From Camellia lanceoleosa (Eukaryota; Streptophyta; Magnoliopsida; Ericales; Theaceae), in assembly GCA_025200525.1 (NCBI GenBank), contig CM045768.1:49236925-49300924 (forward strand): a DNA stretch of 64,000 nucleotides. Direction: 5' to 3'. Position numbers and translations under genes: made by a program. Positions within the stretch are counted from its first letter, which is position 1, and each line of letters starts with the position of its first letter. Under the pieces are notes generated by a model. The model was not told where the DNA came from, searched no databases, and saw nothing but the letters and a program-made list of their open reading frames with translations. This document shows, in pieces, positions 1-11,488 of this stretch.

Positions 1-1523
1 AGATAGAGGATACCGATACAAAGAACTTTGTTGTCGATCGTTTTTTGGATTTTAAAATGATAAATTCCAAGACAGTTATTAGCCAGGTTCAAGATCTCCA
101 ATTAATTCTCCATGATATACATGCGGAAGGGATAGTTCTCAGTGAATCTTTCCAAGTAGCGGCAATCATTGAAAAATTGCCACCATCTTGGAAACAATTC
201 AAGAATTATCTGAAGCATAAGCGCAAGGAGATGAAATTGGAGGAAATAATAGTGTGGCTCTGAATTGAGGAGGACAATCGTGGTTCTGACAAGAAGTTAG
301 GAAACCATGTCATGCAGAAGCACGATGGCAATGGTCCCAAACAAGGATCCACTAGTAAGATCAATAAAGGGTTCAACAACGGGTTCAACAAGAGGTTCAA
401 AAGCAAATGTTTTGTGTGCGGCAAAGATGGGCATTGCGCTAAGGATTATCATGTTGGCAAGGACGGAGGGAGTTCGAGCAAAAAGCCAGCACAAGCCAAC
501 ATAATCGAGGATTTTTATTTTTTCGATGGAATGGCAGACATCAATCTTGCTGCAATAGTTTCTGAAGCAAATTTGGTGCGCAATCCCAAGGAGTGGTGGC
601 TGGATACTGGAGCAACTCGCCATATTTGTGCAGATAAGAAGATGTTCACAACCTCCAAAATGGTGGCAAATGGGGAACAATTTTTTATGGGAAACTTCTC
701 CACTTTAACTATAGAAGGACAAGGAAAGATTGTGCTGGAAATGATATCGGAGAAAGAACTCACTCTTAACAATGTACTCCATGGGCTAGAGATTCGTAAG
801 AATTTGATTTCTGGTTCATTATTGATCAAGAATAGGTTTAAATTAGTCTTTGAATCTGACAAGGTTGTACTCTCCAAAAGTGGAATGTATGTGGAGCGAG
901 GTTATATGAGTGATGGGCTTTTCCAGCTCAATGTAAATACTATTGTACCAAATTTGGCTATTAATAATAAGAACACATCTTCTGTTTATATTGTTGAGTC
1001 TTCTTTTTTATGGCATGGTAGATTAGGACATGTTAATTTTAATTCTTTGTGTAGACTTGCTGCTTTAGAATGTTTACCAAACTTAGAATTTGATCCTAAT
1101 CATAAATGTGAGATTTGCGTTGAAGCAAAACTCACTGAAGTATCATTCAATAAACTTAAAAGAAGTACTAAAACTCTAAGTTTAATTCACACAGATATTT
1201 GTGATTTAAAATTTGTTCAAACTAGAGGAGGTAAGAAGTACTTTATTACTTTTATTGATGATTGCACTCAATATTGCTATTTTTACTTATTGAGAAGTAA
1301 AGATGAAGCCGTAGAAGCTTTTAGGCAATATAAACTTGAGGTTGAAAATCAACTTGGCAAAATTATAAAGATAGTGAAGAGCGATAGAGGTGGTGAGTAC
1401 GATGCACCATTTGAATAATTTTATTTCGAACATGGTATCATTCATCAAACCATTGTACCCTATTCTTCTCAGTCAAATGGAGTTGTTGAGAGAAAGAATC
1501 GAACTCTTAAAGAGATGATGAAT
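1..1523 (+). pseudogene. Ty1/copia gag-protease-integrase, decayed 5' part
   Basis: Part of a copia polyprotein entering from the left edge. In order I see the end of a UBN2-type gag domain (LPPSWKQFKNYLKHKRKEMK), a zinc knuckle near 408-450 (CFVCGKDGHCAKDYH, whose last metal ligand is H where C is expected), the aspartic protease site WLDTGATRHIC near 600, the GAG-pre-integrase motif LWHGRLGHVNF near 1010, and the start of the integrase core (HTDICD, then KSDRGGEY near 1380). The frame is broken: an in-frame TGA near 262 where Arg is expected, and TAA near 1417 inside integrase just after DAPFE. Coding resemblance continues past it (SNGVVERKNRTLKEMMN) to 1523, where a solo LTR interrupts it. 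The 5' LTR lies outside the window. A dead element copy. Confidence 0.93.
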
Positions 1524-3896
1524 TGTCACGACCCAAACCCGGCCCTATGGGTTTAGCATCAGAATCGCCAAGAATCCGAGATTACCAAGGCCTACAAGAT
1601 CTGATATCTGATAGAGAACGAGTTCGAGAACTGGCGGAAGCCAATACAGTAAATAACTAGTGTCCATTGAAAGTGGAAATCAGATGCCAAAACATTTTCA
1701 TGCATTCATACATCCAAAAGAAGACGGTCTATATACCATATACAACATGTACAACATTCAAGACGGGACCCAACCCTCGATATGATGCGATGGCAGTCTA
1801 TACAACAAGACAAAAGCAAGAAGGAGACCTATGGGGACACAAAACACCCCAAGCCATGGCATGGCGTCTCGGAACCTCACAAGTGAGGCACATTGGGGCT
1901 TGACAAAAGCGGAGACTAACCCACGCCTCCTAGCTCGGCCCGTCAGCCGAGAACCTACATATATATATAACGATGAGCTAAAGCCCGATGAATAACATAA
2001 AGCGTAAAGAGATTATGAAAGAATGTCCTGATAATGAAATCAATTCATTTATGATATTTGATCAATCGATAATTGATCTTTCAAGATTTCAATCAATCAC
2101 CATATGTGGTACATCCATTAGCCTATAAACAAGAGGTCGAGAAGGACCGCCTTAATAGACCCAACAATAATGATGGCCATCAATCAAGATGGTTCCACAA
2201 GGAAACCGACAGAGCTCAGAATAATCAATAACGATGGGTGCTAAGGATGCCTGTCTGATTAAATACAGGACATACATTCATTCAATAAACAATATCAGTT
2301 CAATAAACAGTTCAGTTCAGTAATCAAAATATAACCATTTTGAACGTATCTTTACACAATCTGTTACTCACAGTGATTGGGCTATCAGTAGCTAGAGCGC
2401 GTCCCCGTGAGCCAACCCTAAACAGTCAATAAATAGAACACACACTAAGTTTACAATCGAAAGGATGGTAATTAAATCCCTAACTTTCCTCGGTGTGGTT
2501 CTATGTCTAAATCCTCATTAAGATGCTTTAAACTAGGCCTAAGAATGCCTAGGATGCGATGAGGATGCAAAAATGCACTAAGGAAGCAATTCGAAATTTT
2601 TGATGAACGGGGTCCCCGCCGAAAGACGCTTCCTCGCTCGAGCGGACATGTCAACAAAGGACCCTTCGGCGTCAACTTCCGCTTCGAGCGGTGATGGACA
2701 ATGCAAAAATCTTGGATCGCGCGATTTCCCTTTCGGCGTTAAAATCCGCCGGCGGATCAGAAACAATGCAAGAAAATCGGGAGCATGATTCCCTTTCGGC
2801 GAGCACTTCGCTTCGGCGGACGTCCAAAATCTGGAAAATCCAGATTCGACCTCTGAGTTTCAAACCAAGTTTTGATGCTCCAAATTCGATCCTCTTGGGC
2901 CCATTTTCTGGAAAACTCTTTCAAACACATAGAATAACAAGTTTTTAAAACTCAATTTAAGAAATCAAGGCCCAAGGGTGTTTAACTCAAACTCAATTTC
3001 AAACCATTTTCAAGAACACTTTCAAAACATGACATGCATGATCTTTAAACCAATTTCAAGCTTTAAATCTTGCTCCAAAGAGCTCCATAGTTGGCAAATG
3101 AAATGAAATCATGGACTTAATATGAATATGAGTTTGCATGCACCAATTGACCATGAATTCAACCTCAAGAACCAACAATTCCAACATGCATGCAACAATT
3201 CTAACATAATCCAACCTCTAAGCACTCTAACTCAACAATTGACATGAATGATGCAAAATGAGGCTCAAGACAACAAGAAGACAATGAATTCCTTACCTAG
3301 AGTGTTAATTTCAAGTCTAGCAAGCTAAATTTGACAATCAACCTTCAAGTCTTCAAGCAATTCCACAACAATGGCAAGGTGAGCTCAAGTCTCTCTCTAA
3401 ACTCTCTCCCTCACTCTATTCTTCTTGTTTGGTCAGTTAGGAAGAAAAGAAATGGCTGAGCAAGGAGTCTTAGATCAAGTGTATGAGGCTCACTATAATT
3501 AGTAAACAAATAGTAAACAAAGGCTCTACTCAAGGGCAATATAGTAAATAAGCCTAAGTTCTCAATTAGCTCAATTCAATCTAATTTAATCATTCCTAAT
3601 CAATTTCGGATAAATATACCATTAAATCACAAATATTCTACTGATTATAAAACACTAAACGGTTCCTAAATCGTCACGATAAGGCCTTCAATTAACAGCT
3701 TTAAACACATAACTCAACAGATAATCATTCAAGCAAACAGATACAATATGCAATATAATAGACAAACTTATTCAATTTCGGGCCATTTCATTGCTCATTG
3801 AGTTCATCCAGTTCACTTATCACCATTATCGATTCGATTTAGCATTAATCAAGATATAATTAAGGTGGTTATCCGTGTCGATCGAGGGTTGTTACA
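1524..3896. mobile_element. Solo LTR 1, probably Ty3/gypsy, 2373 bp
   Basis: Begins TGTCACGACCC and ends GTTGTTACA, the TG...CA ends of an LTR. It is flanked by the perfect 5-bp duplication TGAAT (1519-1523 and 3897-3901). Removing it and one copy of the duplication restores the copia integrase frame (KEMMN joined to AMLISSGLPQNLWG), so both borders are exact. I see no second LTR, gag or pol inside, hence a solo LTR left by recombination. The TGTnACGACC start and the size are usual for plant gypsy LTRs; that assignment is from ends and length only. The inner sequence is non-coding, and short ORFs near 2470-2950 look fortuitous. Confidence 0.9.
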
Positions 3897-3981
3897 TGAA
3901 TGCTATGTTGATTAGTTCAGGATTACCACAGAACTTGTGGGGGAAAGCGATTTTGTTTGCTAACTTTATCCTTAACAGGTT
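3897..3981 (+). pseudogene. Copia integrase fragment between two solo LTRs
   Basis: An 85-bp island reading NAMLISSGLPQNLWGKAILF and on to ANFILNR, the integrase stretch that follows KEMMN in the part ending at 1523. It continues in frame with the part resuming at 7295 (ISHKKLNQISYELWK). Its first five bases are the right TSD of solo LTR 1 and its last five the left TSD of solo LTR 2. Confidence 0.92.
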
Positions 3982-6900
3982 TGTAGCGACCCTAATTTTT
4001 CGTAAGTCATTATTTAGTTATTATTAACTTATTTTATTGTTGGCTTTATTAATTGTGGGGTACATGAGAATTTAATGTGGTATTTAATTAATTTAATGTG
4101 ATAGTTAATTATATATAATTAATCTGAATATTTTTATATTTATATATTTTATATATAAAAAAAAGTGTTTTATATATTGATAAAATATATAGTATATTTA
4201 TATATGTTGTAGTTGTTTAATAAAATAAAGTATAATATTATATAATATATCAATTAGGTTATAATTAGGGCTGAACAAGGAATCCGTGAAATCCGTAATC
4301 CGATCCAGTCTAGTCCAATCCGATAGGTTTGGATTGATTTTTTGAATCCGTGGTTCGGTTCCGGATTGAAGAATTAAAAATCCGTAGTTCACGGATCGGT
4401 TCCGAATTGAACTCCACAGTTCCGGATTGGAACCGATCCGGATCGTATACAAATAATCTATATTTTTATTATACATCCTCCTCCATAATATCTTCTTTTA
4501 TTCTATATAAAACTTAAACTCAAACCTAAATCCCGTATAATATCTTCTTTTATTTGTTAGTTTTTAGTTTTAATTTATAATGGTCTAAATACTTATGGTA
4601 AAACTAGTTTTCTTATGGTTGTTTAAATTCTAGAACAGTATGCTGCTATTATAGAAAAATATGTTGCTATTGTGGAACTAATGTAGCGCTATATTTATGT
4701 TTTTATGAAATTAAAGTGTTATATATATATATATATTTGTTATTTAATTATGTGAATCCGTGGTCTTAAACCGATCCAATCCGTGTTTAAATGGATTGGT
4801 TCGGATTAGTTCTATGACTGAAACGGATTGGATTTGTTCCAATTTTTCAAGAACCGTAGATAACGGATTGGTCCTGATTTTACCTTAATCCGGTCCAATA
4901 CGGACCATGCTCACCCCTAGTTAATGAGCGAAAAAAAGAAAAGAAAAGAAAAGAATGAGAGCAGCAGCAAGCAGAGAGTGAGAGAAAGAGAGAGATAGAG
5001 AGAAAGGGACGGCGGAGAGAGAAAGAGTAGGGAAAAAAAAAGAAGGAAAAGGTTAGGGTTTTATTTTGGTGACTCCATTAATTTTTCAAGTGATTCTTTA
5101 ATCTTCAAAAAATAATTGTGAGTGCAAAACCCACTTCTCTTACTTTATGTTTATTTCGTTGTTTTTATTTATTTATTTATTTGATGTTGATTTGATATTG
5201 TATTTATATGAAAATGATGGATTGATTTTAATTATTTTGATTAGTTATGTATGCAAGGTTTATGTTTGTTTTTTTTTTTTTTATGCATTTATTTTATGGT
5301 TGTAATCACACTCATGATTATATGATATTGAAATAAACTTAGAATTCATAGATATTGGTTCGATGATGGATTGATTTGTTATTTTTATTTATTTATTTAT
5401 ATTTATTTGATGTTAGTATAATTTTGTATTTACTAAAGATGATATATTGATTTTAATTATTTTGATTAGTTGTGTATGTCAGGTTTAGGGTTTTTATATG
5501 TATTTATTTTATGATTGTAATCACACTCATGGTTATATGAAATTAAAATAAATTAGGAACCCATATATAAATTCCTTATACTCTACTTTGACTCCATGAA
5601 TTGTTGTTTTATTTGAGTGTTGATGAGAAAGAGTGTATAAAAAAAAGTGAGGATTATGAGATTTATTTGAATGCCTTAGGCTTGACATTGTTATGTTTGT
5701 TCTCATGAGTGAGATTTTTTGTATATGTATATTGTTGCCTCGTTCTCAAGAGTAAACGAGTGCTTTGATTTACGCGCGTACGTATATTCTAACCATTTGA
5801 GGAATGTGGATCAAACTCGGGACGATATTCCTATACAAGTTTGGCTTCAGAGTTGTGTTAGGTATACGTGAGGCACATGGGATATATGTGTAGACCGGAA
5901 GTAAAGAGCCAAAGAGGTAGAGTTAAGATACAAACAATTAAATATGAGTTTATTGTTATAGTATGAATTGTATTGATTTGTACATCTTGAAAAATAGTAA
6001 ACGGCCTCAATAAATTATGAAATTTGAGCAGAAACATGTATACGTGATTTTAGACAACTTTTGTGTTTTAACTTTTTACTAGAAAGATCGATTAGAACTT
6101 GTAATCAGATAATCTTTGTTTCAATAGTTTTTATTTATTTTAGTATTGCAGATTTTAGATACTATTTTAACCCACGAAACGAGCTCATTTTTAGTGGTTT
6201 TGTGTAAATTATAGTAAAACATTATTCTGAACACTTTTTGTGTTTTGAAATTTTCTGAAAAAATTCATCTTACAGCAGTTTCTTTTCATTTGCATTTATA
6301 GATTTTTCGATCGAATTTCGGTTAGAAATTTTAATTAAGTTTTTCTTTCAACCTGTTTAGTTTCTACTAAATTCGTCCGCCGTACATTTTAGGAAATTTG
6401 ATTATGTACTTTATTTGTTCTTTGAGTTTTGATCAATTTGAATTATTTAAGCATGAAACAGTGTATTTTTATATTTTTTTAGCAAGTTACTTATGATTAA
6501 ATTATACTAATTTTATTTTTTTTGCAGAATAGTGGATTTTACTGACTTTTTATGCAGGGCTAACCTAACATTTTTTTTTATTTTTTTTTATTTTATACTC
6601 AATTTATATTTCGTTGTGTATGGGCAAGAAACTAAATGTCACCGTATCGCGAGAAACTACCCCTTCGTCTCGATGCGGATGGAACTACTTGTCTTGTCCC
6701 GTAACAGGAATTAAATGTATTTTTGTTTGTATTTGGTAGACATCTGGGTGTCAAATCTTATACTCATACCAATATACTTGATACTGACCCGTTTTGTCTC
6801 TTGGCAACTTGAGTGCATTTTATTTAAGTGCAACCGAGCTTTCTTTGCAGGATTAGTTGGGGCTACGGTGGTGATGTGGAATAACTATAATTGTTGGACA

Positions 6901-7294
6901 TATCTCTTGGAATTCTTTTGTTTTCTTGAGTTTAGGATTGATATTAGTTTATGTATTTATTATTTTTATTATGACATTAGTATTATGATAGTTTGGCATT
7001 ATGGGTTATTTTCTAACTTTACATTATTTAAGTTATTTTGACTAGTTGTTGCTACTTTAATGTTGGAGGTATTTGATAGTTATGAAATTATGGTGAAAGG
7101 TTTGGTTGGTGTTTTGTTAGTTTTTTTTTTTTTTTTTAAATCACTTGTTATCTTTTGAGTATGGAAATTTATTTAAACCTTATGGAGACGAGAACGTTTA
7201 GATTTTGTTTCACTCATAGGATTTGGATGATGGAATATTGATTGGGATTTTGTCATAATTTAATATTTAATTGTCTAAACTTTGGGGCGTGACA
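3982..7294. mobile_element. Solo LTR 2, probably Ty3/gypsy, 3313 bp
   Basis: Starts TGTAGCGACCC and ends GGGGCGTGACA, giving TG...CA termini. The flanks are AGGTT (3977-3981) and AGGAT (7295-7299), a 5-bp target duplication with one later substitution. Excision restores the copia frame (NR joined to ISHKK). Ends and length resemble long plant gypsy LTRs, though no internal domain supports this. A GA-rich stretch at 4930-5045 and a T-rich stretch near 5270 are visible. A hAT-like MITE (4266-4919) is nested inside, so part of the length is not LTR. The ORFs at 6532-7041 are low-complexity AT-rich frames that I do not believe are coding. Confidence 0.87.
4266..4919. mobile_element. hAT-like non-autonomous element nested in solo LTR 2
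   Basis: The left end TAGGGCTGAACA and the complement of the right end TAGGGGTGAGCA form imperfect terminal inverted repeats of a kind common in plant hAT MITEs. Subterminal copies of GGATTGG and CCGATCC recur on both arms (4270-4440 and 4745-4910) and would allow partial fold-back. The 8-bp flanks GTTATAAT and GTTAATGA agree only in the first four bases, so a target duplication is not confirmed. No coding sequence. Confidence 0.6.
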
Positions 7295-9264
7295 AGGATA
7301 TCCCACAAGAAACTCAATCAAATATCTTATGAATTATGGAAATGTCGACAATCTACCTACAATTACCTCAAAGTGCGGGAGTATTTGGCAAAGGTGGCAG
7401 TCCTTAGTCCCAAAACGACTAAGATAAGACCAAAAACTATTGATTATGTATTCATTGGTTATGCAAATAATAGTAGTGCATATAGATTTTTAGTTCATAG
7501 ATCTAAAAAATCCTGATATGCATGTAAATACTATTATTGAGTCAAGGAATGCATTATTTTTTTAACACATTTTTCCTAATAAGAAAACTGAAGAGAAAAG
7601 TTCAAATAAAAGAACTTTTCATACTACTATGGGTAGTAGTGAAGACCACAATGATAATGAATCAGATGAACCTAGACATAGCAAGAGGGCTAGGATCTCT
7701 AAATCATTTAGTCTAGATTTTCTGACATACCTGTTAGAAAATGAGCCTCAAAACTTCAAGGAAGCAATGTCAAGTCCTAAAGCTCTATTGTGGAGAGAGA
7801 CTGTGAATAGTGAAATTAAATCAATACTGTAAAATCATACTTGAGAACTAGTGGATCTTCTACCAGGGTGTAAACTTCTTGGATATAAGTGGATATTTAA
7901 AAGAAAAATAAAAGCAGATGGTTCAATAGATAAATACAATGCTAGGCTTGTTGTTAAGGGATACATGCAGAAGGAAGGCCTTGATTATTTTGACACATGT
8001 TCGCTAGTGACAAGAATAACATCTATTCGTATGTTGATTGCGATTGCAGCTTTGTATAATTTAGAAATACATCAAATGGATATTAAAACAGCTTTTTTGA
8101 ATGGCAAGTTAGATGAGGAAATCTATATGGAACAACCAAAAGGGTTTCAAGTTCCCAGCCAAGAGAAAAAGGTTTGTAAACTTGTCAAATCTCTTTATGG
8201 ATTAAAACAAGCTTCGAAACAATGACATGAAAAATTTGATCACGCTATGTTTTCGAATGGTTTTAAGATAAACGAATGTAACAAATGCGTCTATGTTAAA
8301 AACACAGACAAATGCTATGTCATAATTTGTCTTTATGCGGATGACATGCTCATTATTGGAAGCAATAATGACATGATTAAATCCACAAAGAAAATGTTGA
8401 ACAAAAAGTTTCACATGAAAGATCTAGAAGTAACAGATGTAATTCTAAGATTAAAAATTACTAGAACATCTGAATGATATGCTTTATCCCAGTCTCATTA
8501 TGTTGAGAATATTCTGGAGAAATTTGGAAAGCATGACGATCATACTGCTAAAACACTTGTTGACATTAGTCTTCATTTGTCAAAAATACAGGTGCAAGCA
8601 TATCACAATTAGAGTGCTCTCAAATAATCGAAAGCTTGATGTACTTAATAAATTGCACTAGGCTAGATATAGATTATGCTGTAAGCAAATTGAGTAGGTA
8701 CACAAGTAATAAAGGGTCCGATCATTGGAAAACGATAATTAGGGTACTTAGGTATTTAAGATATACCTAGAATTATGGCCTTCATTATATCAAATATCCA
8801 GCAGTACTCGATGGGTACAATGATGCAAATTGGATATCGAATACTAAAGACTCAAAATCCACTAGTGGATACGTCTTTACCTTGGAAGGTGCTGCAGTCT
8901 CTTGGAAATCTTCCAAGCAAACATGCATAGCAAGGTCGACAATGGAATATGAGTTTATCGCATTAGATAAAACAGGAGAAGAAGCAGAATGGCTTTGTAA
9001 TTTCTTAGAAGACATTCCAATGTGGCCTAAACCTGTGCCAGCTATATGCATACACTGTGATAGTGAAGCAGCAATATGTATAATGGTAAGTCTCGACACA
9101 TTCGTCGAAGGCATAATACCGTTAGGCATTTGCTCTCACATGGAATAATTTCCATAGAGTATGTAAAGTCAAAGGAAAATATTACGAATTCATTGACTAA
9201 AAAGCTATCCAAAAAGCAAGTGTACCATTTATCGAAGGGAATGAGATTAAAGCTTATTACTTAA
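7295..9264 (+). pseudogene. Ty1/copia integrase C-terminus, RT and RNase H, decayed
   Basis: Continues the element of 1-1523. Reads integrase C-terminus (KKLNQISYELWK, later IDYVFIGYANNSSAYRFLVH), then RT: YKWIFKRKIKADGSIDKYNA near 7880, MDIKTAFLNGKLDEEIYMEQ near 8080, KSLYGLKQASK near 8190, and the catalytic LYADDMLII near 8330. RNase H follows ([20 protein letters not shown] near 8905) and the polyprotein tail (YHLSKGMRLKLIT, stop 9262-9264). It is inactive: an in-frame TGA replaces the Trp expected before HEKFD at about 8223, and further frameshifts split the sequence at about 7515, 7830, 8477 and 9100. Confidence 0.94.
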
Positions 9265-9847
9265 AAGTCGCCATAATGGCAACCCAACCTAGTTGACTGG
9301 AGATCTCAAGATCTAGGTTCAAAGGGACAACCGAATTATGGATGACTTCACGTATTACTAAGGAGGTTTATTCCTACCCATTTCTATGATAAGAAGAGTG
9401 ATACTTGCAGCATTAGTAGGATAAGCTTTGTTTTTAATGATTCTTATAGCTTGGGCATCCAAGTGGGGTATAGCAGGATACTTTTAATAAGAAATCACTT
9501 ATATGAGTGTAAACTAGGCCGGTTCTGTGAGAATTGAGCATGCTAAATTCTCTAAAGCACTCATGAATTACCAGACGTTGTTTAGGGCCAAAATGAACAC
9601 AACCGTAAGAACCAAACTGTGTCTGCAGATACACTATGTGTAGTCTATTGTCTTGGCTTACACAAATAGCTGAATAGTTCAAGGCATCGCGTCTATTGGT
9701 TAGCCAGTAAATCCGATAAGCTTTCATTAAAGGAGGTTTAAAGCCAAAAGCTACCTATCTCGATGTGGTGTATCTTCCTAATGTACTCTTTCTTTGTCTA
9801 TATTTTGTTACATGTCTGTTATTGTGAATTACATTCATGTGGGGGAT
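9265..9847 (+). other. Copia 3' untranslated segment and polypurine tract
   Basis: Non-coding stretch between the end of pol and the 3' LTR. It ends in GTGGGGGAT (9839-9847), a polypurine tract of the kind that precedes copia 3' LTRs. The frames at 9434-9727 are not convincing genes. Confidence 0.7.
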
Positions 9848-9994
9848 TATCGGAAAATGGCTTTTGAAACTTTTGAAAAAATCTTATTTTTTGCTAACTT
9901 TAAGCATTAATTAAGGTGGGACCCAAGCGTTATTTTTAACATGTCTAATTATGTTCATGTTTAATATCGCGTAGTGAATAAAACCGTGTACTTG

Positions 9995-10830
9995 GTTGCT
10001 CAAAACCATTTCTGGATGAATGAGAATTCAACGCGCATTTTCGGGTTTATAGAAATGGATTTAGGTGGGTTTTCTACACATTTATGAAATGTGCTTGTCC
10101 CACATTGGAAAAGCTTAAGGATCTATTTGGGTTTATATACCTAAGCTTATGATACTTGCGATGGGCCCCAAGGAGTACCCAAGTTTGTGGAAGGCTGAGG
10201 TTATGGGTGAAGTATGCTAGACCTATTGGACGCAAAACAAAAACCACACGCGCGCGCCGCCGCCGTCTATCCGTCCGTCCGATCGGTTGGGCTGGCTGGG
10301 CTTGGGCTTGGGCACAAGTGCGTGGTGTGATGTTGCTCAAAACCATTTCCGGATGAATGAGAATTCAACGCACATTTTCAGGTTCGTGGAAATGGCTTGA
10401 GGTGGGTTTCCTACACATTTGTGAAATGTGCTTATCCCACATTGAAAAAGCTTAAGGATCTATTTGGGTTTATATACCTAAGCTTAGGATGGACGAGGTT
10501 GCTTAAAATCATTTTCGGATGAATGAGAATTCAACGCGCATTTTCATGTTCGTGGAAATGGCTTTAGATGGGTTTCCTACACATTTATGAAATGTGCTTG
10601 TCCCACATTGGAAAAGTTTAAGGATCTATTTGGGTTTATACCTAAGCTTGGGATACTTAGGATGGACCCCACGGGGTACCCAAGTTTATGGAAGGATGAG
10701 GTTATGAGTAAAGTGTCTTAGATCCATTGGACCCAAAATAAAAATCACATGTGTGCACCGCGTGCCTGCTCGACGGCGATTAATCGGCTGGGCACAGGCT
10801 TGGACTTGAGTCTTGGTCGTGGTGTGAGGT
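9995..10830 (+). repeat. Three direct repeats in the copia LTR
   Basis: Copies start at 9995, 10332 and 10498 with GTTGCTCAAAACCATTTC or a close variant and share GATGAATGAGAATTCAACGC. Copies 1 and 3 run about 335 bp, to a GTCGTGGTGTGA or GCGTGGTGTGA tail. Copy 2 has only the first 166 bp. Copy 1 carries a GCC/GTCC-rich patch (10245-10275) that is less repetitive in copy 3. Repeats upstream of a TATA box are typical of U3 enhancer duplication. Confidence 0.85.
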
Positions 10831-11072
10831 TGAGTTGGGCTTGTTTGGCCCAATATTTATCTTTTTGGGCCAAAAACCTTTGTAATTTATTTATTTATTT
10901 ATAATTTTGGTTTCAAAATTCAAAATAAATTGGTCCAAGTTTTTCCTTACCCAAACAGGTCCTAGACAGTTTTTATCTATTAATTTCCACCCGAACAGGT
11001 TCAAAAAGTTCAAAACAAACCAAACAGATTTCCTATCTGTTGGCACCTGTTCGGAATAGCCTTCATTTTTCC

Positions 11073-11080
11073 TATAAATA
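11073..11080 (+). promoter_or_regulatory. TATA box of the copia LTR
   Basis: TATAAATA in the context CCTATAAATAGAC, the only strong TATA-like match in the LTR. It lies downstream of the tandem U3 repeats, and transcription would begin near 11105. Confidence 0.55.
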
Positions 11081-11488
11081 GACTACTTCTAGTGATTCAT
11101 TTAGATAGGAAAAATTTCCAAATCTCTTTCCTTTTTTCTTCTGTTCGTCCGCTTGTTGCTTCTGTATCTGTTTTTGCATTTATTTTTAGGAAAAGAAAGA
11201 GAAAGAGTTACAACATATTTTGGTTCGCAAGGCTTGGTTTTGTAGTACTGCAAAATTCAAATGTTAGTCGTTGCATCTTGAGAAGTAGACGCTGTTACAA
11301 CTCGAAGCACCGAAGTGAGAGCGAAACTACTTTAAGGAGATTGTGTCCAATACAAACATCGACGTTTAAAATTTCTGTAAGCATTTAATTCAAAATTTAA
11401 TTTATTAAATTATTTTTTGAATTATTTATCTTGTTGTTCATTTAATTTATGCATTTATTTTATACACACATTCATTGTGGGGATAACA

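Larger units (their letters stand above)
9847..11488 (+). mobile_element. Copia 3' LTR with internal repeats and promoter
   Basis: Starts directly after the polypurine tract with TTATCGGAAAATGG and is proposed to end at GGGGATAACA near 11488; TTATC and GATAA form a short inverted terminal repeat. A TATA-like box lies at 11073-11080, as expected at the U3/R border. The upstream half holds three copies of a 166-336 bp repeat. The start is well supported by the tract, but the end is a best guess because the 5' LTR and target duplication are not in the window. The ORF at 11092-11388 lies in R/U5 and is unlikely to be coding. Confidence 0.65.

Noticed and set aside
1524..3896. Complete short retrotransposon (TRIM) rather than a solo LTR
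   Set aside because: No internal second copy of the TGTCACGACCC start or of the end was seen, so there is no LTR pair.
4198..4476. 92-codon - strand ORF
   Set aside because: Overlaps the hAT-like MITE; low complexity built from repeated GATCCG-type words.
6532..7041. Adjacent 60- and 108-codon ORFs
   Set aside because: AT-rich, Phe/Leu/Tyr-dominated frames inside solo LTR 2, typical of chance ORFs.
10074..10356. ORFs on both strands over a GC-rich patch
   Set aside because: They sit in the U3 repeat of the copia LTR; the sister repeats do not keep them open.
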